Source: Acetobacteraceae bacterium
Lineage (GTDB): Bacteria; Pseudomonadota; Alphaproteobacteria; Acetobacterales; Acetobacteraceae
DNA: 7,569 nucleotides
Assembly: GCA_030039695.1 (NCBI GenBank)
Contig: JASHVB010000633.1
Coordinates: 1 to 7,569, forward strand
Reading direction: 5' to 3'
In this document: positions 1-6,699 of the stretch, piece by piece
Layout of the letters: each line of letters starts with the position of its first letter
Position numbering within the stretch: position 1 is the stretch's first letter
Program-made: the position numbers and the translations under genes
Notes under the pieces: model-generated
Told to the model about the DNA's origin: nothing
Seen by the model: only the letters and a program-made list of their open reading frames with translations
The model's database searches: none

Positions 1-314
1 GCATCGTCGTACTGACCGTATTACAGGCGACCAACGCGGGCTGGCAGTGCATCGCACCTGACAAGCCGGAGCTTAGCGCGTCGCCGAGAGCTGGATCGGC
101 AGGCGCGCGATGAACGCTGGGTCGTCCGCACACCGCGGTGGGCTGTCCCGAAAGCGGATGGCGCTTCCCGAGCCCGCGTCGACCGAGATAGGCGGACTCT
201 CTGCTCGGTCCGCTCTCCAGATCCTCGGCTGGGACTCCAACGTTTCTTCTCGGGCGGGAACCAGCGGCCCTGGCCGCCCCAAGAGGGCGGAGAGGGAATA
301 CCAGCAGAGCGCAT

Positions 315-349
315 TTGACTCACAACGCCGTGCGCTCTCATATGCATAC
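315..349 (+). promoter_or_regulatory. Possible promoter of the cyclase-AAA gene
   Basis: A TTGACT hexamer at 315-320 matches five of six sigma-70 -35 positions. It is followed by an AT-rich patch containing the 8-bp palindrome TATGCATA (341-348). No good -10 hexamer sits at 17 bases: CATATG is at 18 bases and TATGCA at 20. Transcription from here would leave a leader of about 130 bases. This is pattern matching only and the promoter could lie elsewhere. Confidence 0.18.
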
Positions 350-466
350 AGGGTCGACCAAACCGTCTGAACTGCGATACCCGACGCAAATGCATGACAG
401 CGTTGTACATGCGGTGCCTGCCTCTGAGGATCGCTCAGCCCCAGAACTTGCGGCTTTAGCGCTCGT

Positions 467-473
467 GAAGAGG
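467..473 (+). promoter_or_regulatory. Ribosome binding site of the cyclase-AAA gene
   Basis: GAAGAGG lies 8 bases before the ATG at 482, in an A-rich stretch. It supports this ATG as the start. The start is also supported by the zinc-ribbon cysteines, which begin at residue 4 and would be lost with a later start. Confidence 0.75.
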
Positions 474-481
474 CAAAAATT

Positions 482-3400
482 ATGACGCGGTGCGCAGCGT
501 GCGGGCGAGAGACCAGCGCCCAGGAGACCGACTGCGAGTACTGCGGCGCGCCGTTGCAAAAACCTGATCCTGTGCCTCTTGCTGCCGACCCCACCTTGGC
601 CCCGGAAGCAGAGCTGAAGCACGTCACCGTGCTGTTTGTCGATTTAGTGAGTTCAACCGAATTGATCGCGTCCCTCGATGCCGAGTCGGCGATGGCGACG
701 CTCCAACCGGTCCTGCGAACCATGTGCGATGTCGTGCAGCGATTCGGGGGAACCGTAGCCCGCACCATGGGTGATGGCATAATGGCTCTGTTCGGTGCGC
801 CGCGGGCGCAGGAGGGCCATGCATTGCTTGCCTGCCAAGCGGCGTTGGCGATCCGCGATGCAATCCGCGGCAACGGAGAGACTCATGCGGTGCGTGCTGG
901 ATTGCATTCGGGTGAAATCGTATCTGACACGCCGATCACCGGATTTGCCGGCATTTCTAGTGCCTATGGAATGACACTCCATATTGCCAGCCGGGTCAGC
1001 GGTGAGGCTGAAGCTGGTGAGATCTGGCTCAGCGAAGCCTGTTGGCGTCTCGCGGGTTCGCTTTTCGACGTGCAGCCACTCGGCCCGCGGAAGCTGCGCG
1101 GCGTGCCGCACCCGGTGGTTCTATATTCGCTTACAGGCCGAAAGTCGGGGGCTGCTGGCCAGCGATTCCAACGCATTGATCTGTCGACGTTCGTGGGACG
1201 CGACGGCGAGCTAGCTTCCCTGATGGAGGCTCTCCACTTCGTGGAAGCCGGCGCTGGCAGAACGATTGGCATAGCCGGCGTCGCGGGCGCGGGCAAGAGT
1301 CGGCTGTGCTACGAGTTCGCCCAGTTCTGCAGAGCACGGTCGGTTCTCGTGTTCGAGACAAAGCCGCAGCCGTACGGCGTAGTGACGCCCCTGCAGCCCG
1401 TTCTGGACTTGCTGCGCACCGCCTATTTCCACATTGCGCCCGGCGATGGCCCGGTGTCGGCTGTTGCCGCGATCGCCACGCATTTGGCCAAAATTGGTGC
1501 CACCGATGACGGCGACCTGTCGTTGGTATGCAGCTTCCTGGGCATCCCATTCCAAAGCACGCAACAGCCCTGGCTGAGCGCCAGAACGCGCAATGCGCGG
1601 CTGCGCAAAATCGTGCGAGACTTAGTGGTTTGCAACGATGCCACCACTGTCCTGATCGTCGAGGATCTGCAATGGCTCGACGACGCTAGCGAAGCCTTCG
1701 TGGAAATGCTGGCGCAGGTCGTGACGGCGACACGGACGATGCTGGTTGTCAACTTCCGACAGCCGTACAGCCGACCTTGGATGACGGCGACAGAATATCG
1801 TCAAATCGATCTGAAGGAACTTACCGCATCCGACACTGCTGCCCTCGTGGAAAAGCTTATGGGGTCGCGTCCTGAGCTCCGCGCTATCCGCAAACGCGTG
1901 GAGCAGCGCAGCGGCGGAAATCCGTTCTTTATCGAGGAACTCGTCCAATCGCTAGCGGAAAGAAGTGTCGTTGCCGGGCGGCCCGGCGCATTCCGCCGCG
2001 GACGCAATGCCGAAGCAGAGGAGTTGCCGGCAACCGTGCAGGGCGTCATCGGCGCTCGCATCGACGGCTTGGCGCACAGTCAGAGGGAGGTACTTCGGGT
2101 TGGCTCCATAATCGGCAAGGACTTTCCCGTCACGGTCCTGCAGGAGGTAGTCGCACAGGACCCTGATGCGCTGTCCGTGCTGCTGGATCGCTTGTGTGAA
2201 GGTGGCCTGCTCCGAAGGAGTGATTCTCGTGGTGAACCCGCGTACCAGTTCGGTCATCCATTGATCCAGGAAGTGGCATACACCACCCAGCTCCGGTCGC
2301 GGCGCAACCGGCTGCACATGTCAGTCGCCCAAGCCATTGAGCGGCTTTACACCGATCGAGCTGACGAATTAGCCGCGCTGATAGCGCACCACCTTGAACA
2401 AGCCGGCGAGCAAAGCAGAGCAGCGTTCTATGCGGCGCGCGCAGCGCGCTGGATAGGCCGCATGAGCTCGGAACAGGCGATCCGACTCTGGCACAAGGTC
2501 CGAACGCTGCTTACCGACGAACCGGAGTCGCGCGCCAACGATGCATTGCGCATTGAGGCCAGTGGCCAGATTGCATGGGTTGGCTGGAGGGAAGGACTCA
2601 CCACCGATCAGGCTCGTCCGTTCATCCAGGAGGCACTGAAATGGGCGCGGAAGAACGACGACTCCATCATTCCCTTGTTGCTTCTCGTCGATGGCCGGAT
2701 TGCTCAGGTAAGCGGTGGCAACAGCGACGCTTTCGTACAGCAGGTCAAGGAGGCAATTGCCCTCGCCGAACGCAACGGCGATCCCGGCCGGCTTGCGACA
2801 TTGTATGCCGCGCTCAGCCACGCTTATGGCTGGGCCGGATTGCTGCGGGAGGCGCTTGACGCAAGCGATGCCTCGCTTGCTCGCATTGCTGAAGTGACGG
2901 AATTCGATCAGCGCTTCCTTGGATACAGCGTCGAAGATTGGGTGGTGGGCCTGCGTGGCCGCATTCTCCTGCGTCTGGGGCGCTTCGATGCAGCGCGCGA
3001 GTTTTTCGACAAGCTGGTGAACATCAAGGACCTGATCGATCCCACCGTGCTGTTTATCGCACACGTCGGCTACGTCGACATGGCGTGGTGTCTGAATGAT
3101 CCAGCCATGTCGCGCGAACATGCGGCACGGATTGCCGTTCTCGCGGACCGGCATGGTGGACCGTACCTTCGCATGTACCAACTCGGCATGCAGGCAATAG
3201 CCGACGGTATCGCGGGCGATTATGTGCGTGCGGTCGAAGGCATCTCGCGCGCGGTGGATTTCCTGCGCCAGACCGGTGCTGCGGTCGAGTTTGAGCCGGA
3301 ATTGCTGGCCAATCTTGCCGACTACCAAATGCGGATGGGCGATTTGGTCAATGCGACAGCGACCGCAAGAAGCGCCATTGCCGTCGGTCGGGCGCGTGGG

Positions 3401-3601
3401 GCCAGGCTGCCGGTCTGTAGAGCCTCGATCACGCTCGCGAGTCTCACCATTCTGACTGAGGGTCCTGCTGGACGTCGTACCGCCATATCGCTGCTCGCGG
3501 AAGCAACGCAGCTGATCGAGGAATCCGGTGCTTCGATCTATCGAGCACGACTCGAGGAAGCACGCACCATAGTCGCGCACGCCGGCAACCTAAAATGCTG
3601 A
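482..3601 (+). CDS. Zinc-ribbon / class III nucleotide cyclase homology domain / AAA ATPase / TPR-like protein
   Basis: A large cytoplasmic multidomain signalling protein of 1039 residues, a normal length for the adenylate/guanylate cyclase-AAA tandem family. Residues 1-25 form a zinc ribbon (C4, C7, C18, C21). Residues 45-220 are a class III cyclase homology domain, with metal-binding Asp54 (FVDLVSST) and Asp98 (MGDGIMALFG). Residues 236-500 are an AAA/STAND-like ATPase: Walker A GVAGAGKS (266-273, Lys272), Walker B VLIVEDLQWLD (390-400), and the family motif RSGGNPFFIEEL near 476-487. The FGHPLIQEVAY motif (590-600) is also typical of the family. The remainder to 1039 is helical and TPR-like. 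No signal peptide or membrane segment is visible. Three cyclase positions deviate from the canonical set: the usual Lys is Arg94, the substrate Asp is Met164 and the transition-state Asn is His167, while Arg171 is kept. Cyclase activity is therefore doubtful, and the domain may sense or bind nucleotides instead. The gene stands alone, and its target is not indicated by its neighbours. Confidence 0.96.
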   Translation: MTRCAACGRETSAQETDCEYCGAPLQKPDPVPLAADPTLAPEAELKHVTVLFVDLVSSTELIASLDAESAMATLQPVLRTMCDVVQRFGGTVARTMGDGIMALFGAPRAQEGHALLACQAALAIRDAIRGNGETHAVRAGLHSGEIVSDTPITGFAGISSAYGMTLHIASRVSGEAEAGEIWLSEACWRLAGSLFDVQPLGPRKLRGVPHPVVLYSLTGRKSGAAGQRFQRIDLSTFVGRDGELASLMEALHFVEAGAGRTIGIAGVAGAGKSRLCYEFAQFCRARSVLVFETKPQPYGVVTPLQPVLDLLRTAYFHIAPGDGPVSAVAAIATHLAKIGATDDGDLSLVCSFLGIPFQSTQQPWLSARTRNARLRKIVRDLVVCNDATTVLIVEDLQWLDDASEAFVEMLAQVVTATRTMLVVNFRQPYSRPWMTATEYRQIDLKELTASDTAALVEKLMGSRPELRAIRKRVEQRSGGNPFFIEELVQSLAERSVVAGRPGAFRRGRNAEAEELPATVQGVIGARIDGLAHSQREVLRVGSIIGKDFPVTVLQEVVAQDPDALSVLLDRLCEGGLLRRSDSRGEPAYQFGHPLIQEVAYTTQLRSRRNRLHMSVAQAIERLYTDRADELAALIAHHLEQAGEQSRAAFYAARAARWIGRMSSEQAIRLWHKVRTLLTDEPESRANDALRIEASGQIAWVGWREGLTTDQARPFIQEALKWARKNDDSIIPLLLLVDGRIAQVSGGNSDAFVQQVKEAIALAERNGDPGRLATLYAALSHAYGWAGLLREALDASDASLARIAEVTEFDQRFLGYSVEDWVVGLRGRILLRLGRFDAAREFFDKLVNIKDLIDPTVLFIAHVGYVDMAWCLNDPAMSREHAARIAVLADRHGGPYLRMYQLGMQAIADGIAGDYVRAVEGISRAVDFLRQTGAAVEFEPELLANLADYQMRMGDLVNATATARSAIAVGRARGARLPVCRASITLASLTILTEGPAGRRTAISLLAEATQLIEESGASIYRARLEEARTIVAHAGNLKC

Positions 3602-3979
3602 CTGATCGTCGATGCGTCGGCGGTCGCGTCTCAGGCGGTCGCGTCTCAGATTGGCCGACCACGACCGTGCTGATATACTCGATCGTCAGTGCTTGGCGGC
3701 TTTCTCTGTCGGCACATAGTTTCGTAAAGTTCGTAGTCGAGAATGACACCAATGGCCATATGAATGACCGTTTGAGGCCAGTTACGCTAAGTGATTGTCT
3801 GGGGGGCTGCCAGCTTGACCAGAGCATTCCTGGCTTCACAGCAGACATCTACGATCGCCTGGCAGTTTGCGAACGCGCGATTGCTTCGGGAAAGTCTGGC
3901 GGGGCGATCTTCGACTGCCGCTAGACTCGCAGCAAGCGCGCCACACAATCCTGTGCACCTCCGGGCTCGAGCGGACCTA
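3602..3979. other. Intergenic region between the cyclase gene and the IS5-family element
   Basis: About 380 bases with no recognisable gene. Plus-strand frames here (for example from 3595 and 3791) have no family resemblance and no ribosome binding site. The region starts with a 15-bp tandem duplication. A frame open from 3819 continues across the IS insertion point once the element is removed, so part of this DNA may be a disrupted gene. No strong rho-independent terminator for the cyclase gene was seen. Confidence 0.5.
3619..3648. repeat. Perfect 2 x 15 bp tandem repeat
   Basis: The unit GGCGGTCGCGTCTCA occurs at 3619-3633 and is repeated without mismatch at 3634-3648, starting 17 bases after the cyclase stop codon. 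Perfect identity suggests a recent slippage duplication. It lies outside any supported gene. Confidence 0.9.
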
Positions 3980-3998
3980 GAGGGTGTCATGCACTTTG
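3980..3998 (+). repeat. Left terminal inverted repeat of the IS5-family element
   Basis: Begins GAGGG and shares TC, TGCA and TTT blocks with the right end when one gap is allowed. It is preceded by the dinucleotide TA. The inner limit of the repeat is approximate. Confidence 0.75.
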
Positions 3999-4796
3999 GA
4001 TTAGCGCCGCTGCCCTTGCCAGCATGAGACAGACGAAGGCTACGATATGCTAGCCGGCAAGAGTTGAGGCATATCGTTCGCAGTCTTTGACGAGACGTCC
4101 GCACCTGGTGGTCCAAGCGAATGATCGCTCGACGACCCAACGTTTGGGCAGCATGACGAAACCGCGCTTCGGCTAGCGCAGTTTCACGACAAGCGGTTCG
4201 ATGCCCTGGGAACGGGCGGCGTCCGCCGCTTGTTTGCCCGGGTATCCCTGAACGACGTGGACCAGTGCGACGCTCTCGCCGGCGGTGTCCTGGATCGCCT
4301 CGGCAAGACGACCGACTTCGGCCCGGTCATCGACGTCGGCGGGGGCGACGCGCAGGGCCAGCAGGTGACCGAACGTGTCGACGGATATGTGACGCTTCGA
4401 TCCGCGATTGCGTTTATCGCAATCGTGGCCAGCGCGTGGGCCATTCCCGGGCATAGAACGCAAGGTCCGGCTGTCGATGATCGCCGCCGTCGGATCGGCG
4501 TCATGCCCTGCTGCCATTCGCAACACGGCTCGAATGTCCTGCGCCGGGGCTTCGAAGCAGCCGGATGTTAGCCAACGCTGAGACTGCCGGTACACCGCTG
4601 ACCAGGCTGGAAGATCGTGCGGCATCGCCCGCCAGGCTATGCCGTAGCGGATCACATAGCGCAGCACATTGAACAGCTCGTGCAGCGGATATGTTCGCTG
4701 CGGGGCGTCCTCGCCCATCAGCGTCAGGTGCGGGACAATCAGCGACCACTCGTCGTCGCTGACATCGGAGGGGTACGCCCTGCGTTCATGGGTCAT
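3987..4796 (-). pseudogene. IS5-family DDE transposase, full length but with two amber stops and a lost catalytic Asp
   Basis: From the ATG at 4796 the frame gives a full-length IS5-family transposase of 269 codons ending in TGA at 3987-3989. It starts MTHERRAYPSDVSDDEW and has the N-terminal YVIRYGIAWRAMPHDLP block typical of the family. The first catalytic Asp is D108 (AAIIDSRTL). The second should be in VDQGY but reads VVQGY, with Val182 encoded by GTT where GAT is expected. The Glu region VVERSFAW (E223) is present but lies beyond a TAG at 4173-4175 (codon 208). A second TAG at 4050-4052 (codon 249) sits where the family has Leu. Family resemblance continues in the same frame after each stop, so these are point mutations and not rearrangements. 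The longest product, 207 residues, lacks the catalytic Glu. Confidence 0.93.
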
Positions 4797-4821
4797 CCGA
4801 CTCCATTAGACCGCGTCTCAG

Positions 4822-4840
4822 AAAATGCACAGAACCCCTC
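4822..4840 (-). repeat. Right terminal inverted repeat of the IS5-family element
   Basis: Read on the minus strand it begins GAGGGGTTCTGTGCATTTT, matching the left end in GAGGG and the downstream TC, TGCA and TTT blocks. It is followed on the plus strand by TA. The transposase start codon lies 25 bases inside it. Confidence 0.75.
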
Positions 4841-5121
4841 TATTCGCCACCGGTGCGCGGTCTTCCCCAGACACAGGTGATCTCGCTCCACCACATCTGG
4901 CTTGTCGGACAGTCCCGGTACACCGCCACGATGAAGTGAGCCGCTCAGTCGCGCACTGTTACTCAGGGTGGATTCGTTAGACTATGTTAAAGAAGAACGA
5001 TTGCGACCCGATGGGGCGTGGCGTCGGCCGCGGACCGGCACGACCGAACCGCCACAGATCCGAATGCTACTAAGCTGGGCCACTCGCAGTGGTGATTTCG
5101 TGCCGCAAGGTTCTTATGAGA
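4841..5121. other. Intergenic region between the IS5-family element and the methyltransferase gene
   Basis: No recognisable gene. A small hairpin (CCACT, loop CGC, AGTGG; 5080-5092) lies downstream of the methyltransferase on the minus strand but has no U-tract, so it is at best a weak terminator candidate. The first 97 bases can be read in continuation with the frame on the other side of the IS element. Confidence 0.5.
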
Positions 5122-5790
5122 TCACCCCAAAGGACAGTGTCGCACCAGCAGGCTGAACTCGTGCATGCCGTATCCGTCGATCACCTGCACATGGGCCCCG
5201 ATATGATTGGTGCAGTACTCGGCCCATCTCCCCGAGGGCGTGGTATAGAGGCCTTGTGTCACGAGTTGCCCATTGGGCGGCGAAGCGACGAAGTTGACGG
5301 CAAACCCTCGTCTGCTCGTCGCTGCGAGCTGCTGCAGGGTCTCCTTGATGAATGCACCCCAATCCGCGTCGGATGCATCTAGCTTCACGTTGAAGATGCC
5401 GCTCGCCACAGAATAATCTGCCATGCGGGGACTGGCAGAACCCTTCACGAAGCGCACGCCGCCAAGAGGCGCTGAGCGGCGCTTAGCGCGTCGAACCATC
5501 TCCCGGGATAGGTCGATGCCCAGATAATCTACCGTGCAGGCGCTGTACCGTCGATGCAGAAAGTCGGCCAGGGCCCCGTAGCCACACCCGAGGTCGTTGA
5601 TGGAGAACGGCGCACCGAAATCGCAAAGCTTCAGCAGTTGGACAAACCGCATCTCCTGTGTCGCCTGGCAGGTCCAGTCAACACCAAGTGGCGTACAACC
5701 AAATACCTTTACTTTCTGCGTGTAGTATTCGGCAACCCCCGCGTGCAGCGGACTCGGGTCGCAGTCATTGCTGGCGGAACGCGGCACCAT
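5122..5790 (-). CDS. Class I SAM-dependent methyltransferase
   Basis: A 222-residue methyltransferase with a Rossmann-type fold. Motif I is NDLGCGYGAL (65-74), which binds SAM. The acidic end of the second strand is YLGIDLS (89-95, Asp93), and the next motif is DYSVASGIFNV (125-135). The N-terminal YYTQKVKVFGCTPLGVDW and C-terminal GYGMHEFSLLVR stretches resemble a family of small methyltransferases that I associate with surface-glycan and secondary-metabolite loci. The length is normal, so the gene looks intact. The acceptor substrate cannot be told from sequence. The ATG at 5790 follows the TGA of the upstream 184-codon gene with no gap (TGAATG), so translation is probably coupled. The two genes share one frame, and residues 1-20 of the methyltransferase look linker-like. 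No separate ribosome binding site is obvious. Confidence 0.9.
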   Translation of the reverse strand: MVPRSASNDCDPSPLHAGVAEYYTQKVKVFGCTPLGVDWTCQATQEMRFVQLLKLCDFGAPFSINDLGCGYGALADFLHRRYSACTVDYLGIDLSREMVRRAKRRSAPLGGVRFVKGSASPRMADYSVASGIFNVKLDASDADWGAFIKETLQQLAATSRRGFAVNFVASPPNGQLVTQGLYTTPSGRWAEYCTNHIGAHVQVIDGYGMHEFSLLVRHCPLG

Positions 5791-6345
5791 TCATGCCGCC
5801 TGCTTGCGGCGGCGGGCGCGCGTGCGGGTTTGCGGCCGCGGACCTGCCCCGGCGGCCTGGGTCGGTTGGGCAGGTCGCATCGGCAATGATATCGTTAGGA
5901 AAGTCACGCTCTCCAGGTAGAAGACGGGGTGCTCGTCGGCGACAACGACTAGGCCTGGCTCCCGGGTGCGGCCGTCGTAGGCGCGCATGTAGCACGGTAG
6001 CACCGGGTCACGCTGCAGGTTCGCCACGATTGCGCGGACGATTCGCTGATCCCCATTTACCCCGTCATTATCGGATTGCATTCGAGGGAGCTTGAGCAGA
6101 TATTCGAGCCAACGATCGTTCGCTGGACCGCTGTACGGGCCCGTCAGCCCCAACAACGCAGCACTTTGCATAAACGACCGGCCTTCCCTGAAGATTTCGA
6201 ACTCCTTCTGGAGAGCGACGATTTCCGGGATCCCACCCGAGTGCCAAACCGACTGTCCGCCAGGCATCGCAGGGCCAAAGCGCATGTTGAAGCGCTCGAA
6301 GAAGCTGCCGAAGTAGATCTCGTGTGGTTCGATAACCAAACCCAT
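5791..6345 (-). CDS. Protein of unknown function, basic Pro/Arg-rich C-terminus
   Basis: 184 residues; I do not recognise the family. Residues 1-155 have the mixed hydrophobic and charged pattern of a folded soluble protein, with recognisable stretches such as HEIYFGSFFERFNMRFGP, NDRWLEYLLKLPRMQSDNDG and EHPVFYLESVTFL. No signal peptide or clear membrane helix is seen. Residues 156-184 are low-complexity and basic (rich in Pro, Ala, Arg), like a flexible linker or nucleic-acid-binding tail. A G-rich stretch followed by AAAG lies 6 to 16 bases before the ATG and could serve as the ribosome binding site. The gene directly abuts the methyltransferase, which suggests a joint role, perhaps as a substrate-binding or partner protein; that is inference. 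The 102-codon frame starting at 6376 overlaps it but reads as a shadow. Confidence 0.68.
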   Translation of the reverse strand: MGLVIEPHEIYFGSFFERFNMRFGPAMPGGQSVWHSGGIPEIVALQKEFEIFREGRSFMQSAALLGLTGPYSGPANDRWLEYLLKLPRMQSDNDGVNGDQRIVRAIVANLQRDPVLPCYMRAYDGRTREPGLVVVADEHPVFYLESVTFLTISLPMRPAQPTQAAGAGPRPQTRTRARRRKQAA

Positions 6346-6350
6346 CTTGA

Positions 6351-6368
6351 CTTTCCCCCCCGCCCTGT
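6351..6368 (-). promoter_or_regulatory. G-rich leader / presumed ribosome binding site of the 184-codon gene
   Basis: On the minus strand the sequence reads AGGGCGGGGGGGAAAG before the ATG at 6345, including a run of seven G (6355-6361). It is purine-rich enough to pair with 16S rRNA but is not a textbook Shine-Dalgarno site. A G7 run is prone to slippage. Confidence 0.35.
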
Positions 6369-6372
6369 CTTG

Positions 6373-6654
6373 TCATGCTAGTGTAGCATCGATGCGCTCT
6401 GGTAGCAACCTAAAAACTAGCTGTGTCGGCACCGCGGAAGGATGTTCGGACGATGTAAAAACCAAATATTTGTGCTCTCCAGGGTTCCGCCATTCGCCGA
6501 TGAACAACCACCCTTGCGTATGTTTGCGTTTGTCACCCGTCAGATCGTCGTCTCGCTGAACGTAATCGATCAAGATCTCGCGCCGAAGCGGTGCTGGTTG
6601 TATCAAACTACCCGATGCTAGGCGCAGTTTCGCCGGCTGCCTTCTGCTGTGCAT
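6373..6654 (-). CDS. Small hypothetical protein, probably missing its true N-terminus
   Basis: From the only in-frame ATG (6654) this is 93 residues with no recognised family. The C-terminal two thirds look protein-like, for example REILIDYVQRDDDLTGDKRK and GEWRNPGEHKYLVFTSSEHP. The ATG has no Shine-Dalgarno site before it (pyrimidine-rich TTTCTTC). The frame stays open upstream for 49 more codons to a TAG at 6802-6804 without any ATG, GTG or TTG. The distal part of that extension (6700-6737) is in the reading phase of an IS1182-family transposase fragment. The simplest reading is that the real 5' end was removed and replaced by transposon DNA. The TGA at 6373-6375 is followed in the same frame, nine codons later, by the start of the 184-codon gene. 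It could be a dead fragment or the former N-terminal part of that gene. Confidence 0.45.
   Translation of the reverse strand: MHSRRQPAKLRLASGSLIQPAPLRREILIDYVQRDDDLTGDKRKHTQGWLFIGEWRNPGEHKYLVFTSSEHPSAVPTQLVFRLLPERIDATLA
6375..6389. repeat. Short perfect inverted repeat at the end of the 93-codon frame
   Basis: ATGCTA, loop GTG, TAGCAT. It overlaps the last codons and the TGA of the small upstream frame. It is too short and lacks a T-tract, so it is not a terminator; it could hinder ribosomes or have arisen by chance. Confidence 0.3.
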
Positions 6655-6699
6655 GAAGAAACACAGTTGAAAGGCGTGGTGCTCGTCCCGATAATGGTG

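Larger units (their letters stand above)
1..481. other. Upstream region without a supportable gene
   Basis: No reading frame here gives a recognisable protein. Frame 3 is open from the left edge to a TGA at 111-113 (36 codons), so it could be the C-terminal tail of a gene lying outside the window, but the sequence is not diagnostic. A short hairpin (CCGCCC, loop CAAGA, GGGCGG; 274-290) has no T-tract and is not a convincing terminator. The last 170 bases before the cyclase gene are less GC-rich, as expected of a promoter region. Confidence 0.5.
3980..4840 (-). mobile_element. IS5-family (IS427-like) insertion sequence, complete ends, inactive
   Basis: An 861-bp element whose ends are GAGGGTGTCATGCAC on the left and, read inward on the opposite strand, GAGGGGTTCTGTGCA on the right. 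These are imperfect terminal inverted repeats. Both ends abut a TA dinucleotide (3978-3979 and 4841-4842), consistent with the short TA-type target duplication of this group. A 3-bp CTA duplication with the right end one base shorter is equally possible. Size and single transposase gene fit the IS427-like subgroup. The transposase is broken, so the copy could move only if complemented in trans. Confidence 0.88.

Noticed and set aside
274..290. GC-rich 6-bp-stem hairpin upstream of the cyclase gene
   Set aside because: No T-tract on either strand and no gene to terminate; likely chance in GC-rich sequence.
73..873. 266-codon minus-strand open frame over the start of the cyclase-AAA gene
   Set aside because: Antisense to the zinc ribbon and cyclase domain; no domain resemblance.
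2369..3580. 403-codon minus-strand open frame opposite the cyclase-AAA gene
   Set aside because: Lies antisense within a well-supported gene, has no recognisable motif and unusual composition (many Arg, Cys, His, Gln); a GC-rich coding shadow.
3595..3924. 109-codon plus-strand frame after the cyclase gene
   Set aside because: Starts inside the last codons of the cyclase gene, includes the tandem repeat, lacks a ribosome binding site and resembles nothing.
5080..5092. 5-bp-stem hairpin downstream of the methyltransferase
   Set aside because: Short stem without a U-tract; not a convincing rho-independent terminator.
4968..5156. 62-codon plus-strand frame near the end of the methyltransferase gene
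   Set aside because: No ribosome binding site, no family resemblance, and its end overlaps the methyltransferase gene antisense.
6355..6375. TGA codons in the three-ORF module as selenocysteine codons
   Set aside because: No SECIS-like stem-loop is evident after either TGA, and neither flanking sequence resembles a selenoprotein active site.
6068..6376. 102-codon minus-strand frame whose ATG overlaps the TGA of the 93-codon frame
   Set aside because: The ATGA overlap is attractive, but the product is Arg/Gly-rich and shadow-like, whereas the overlapping 184-codon frame has a folded-protein pattern.
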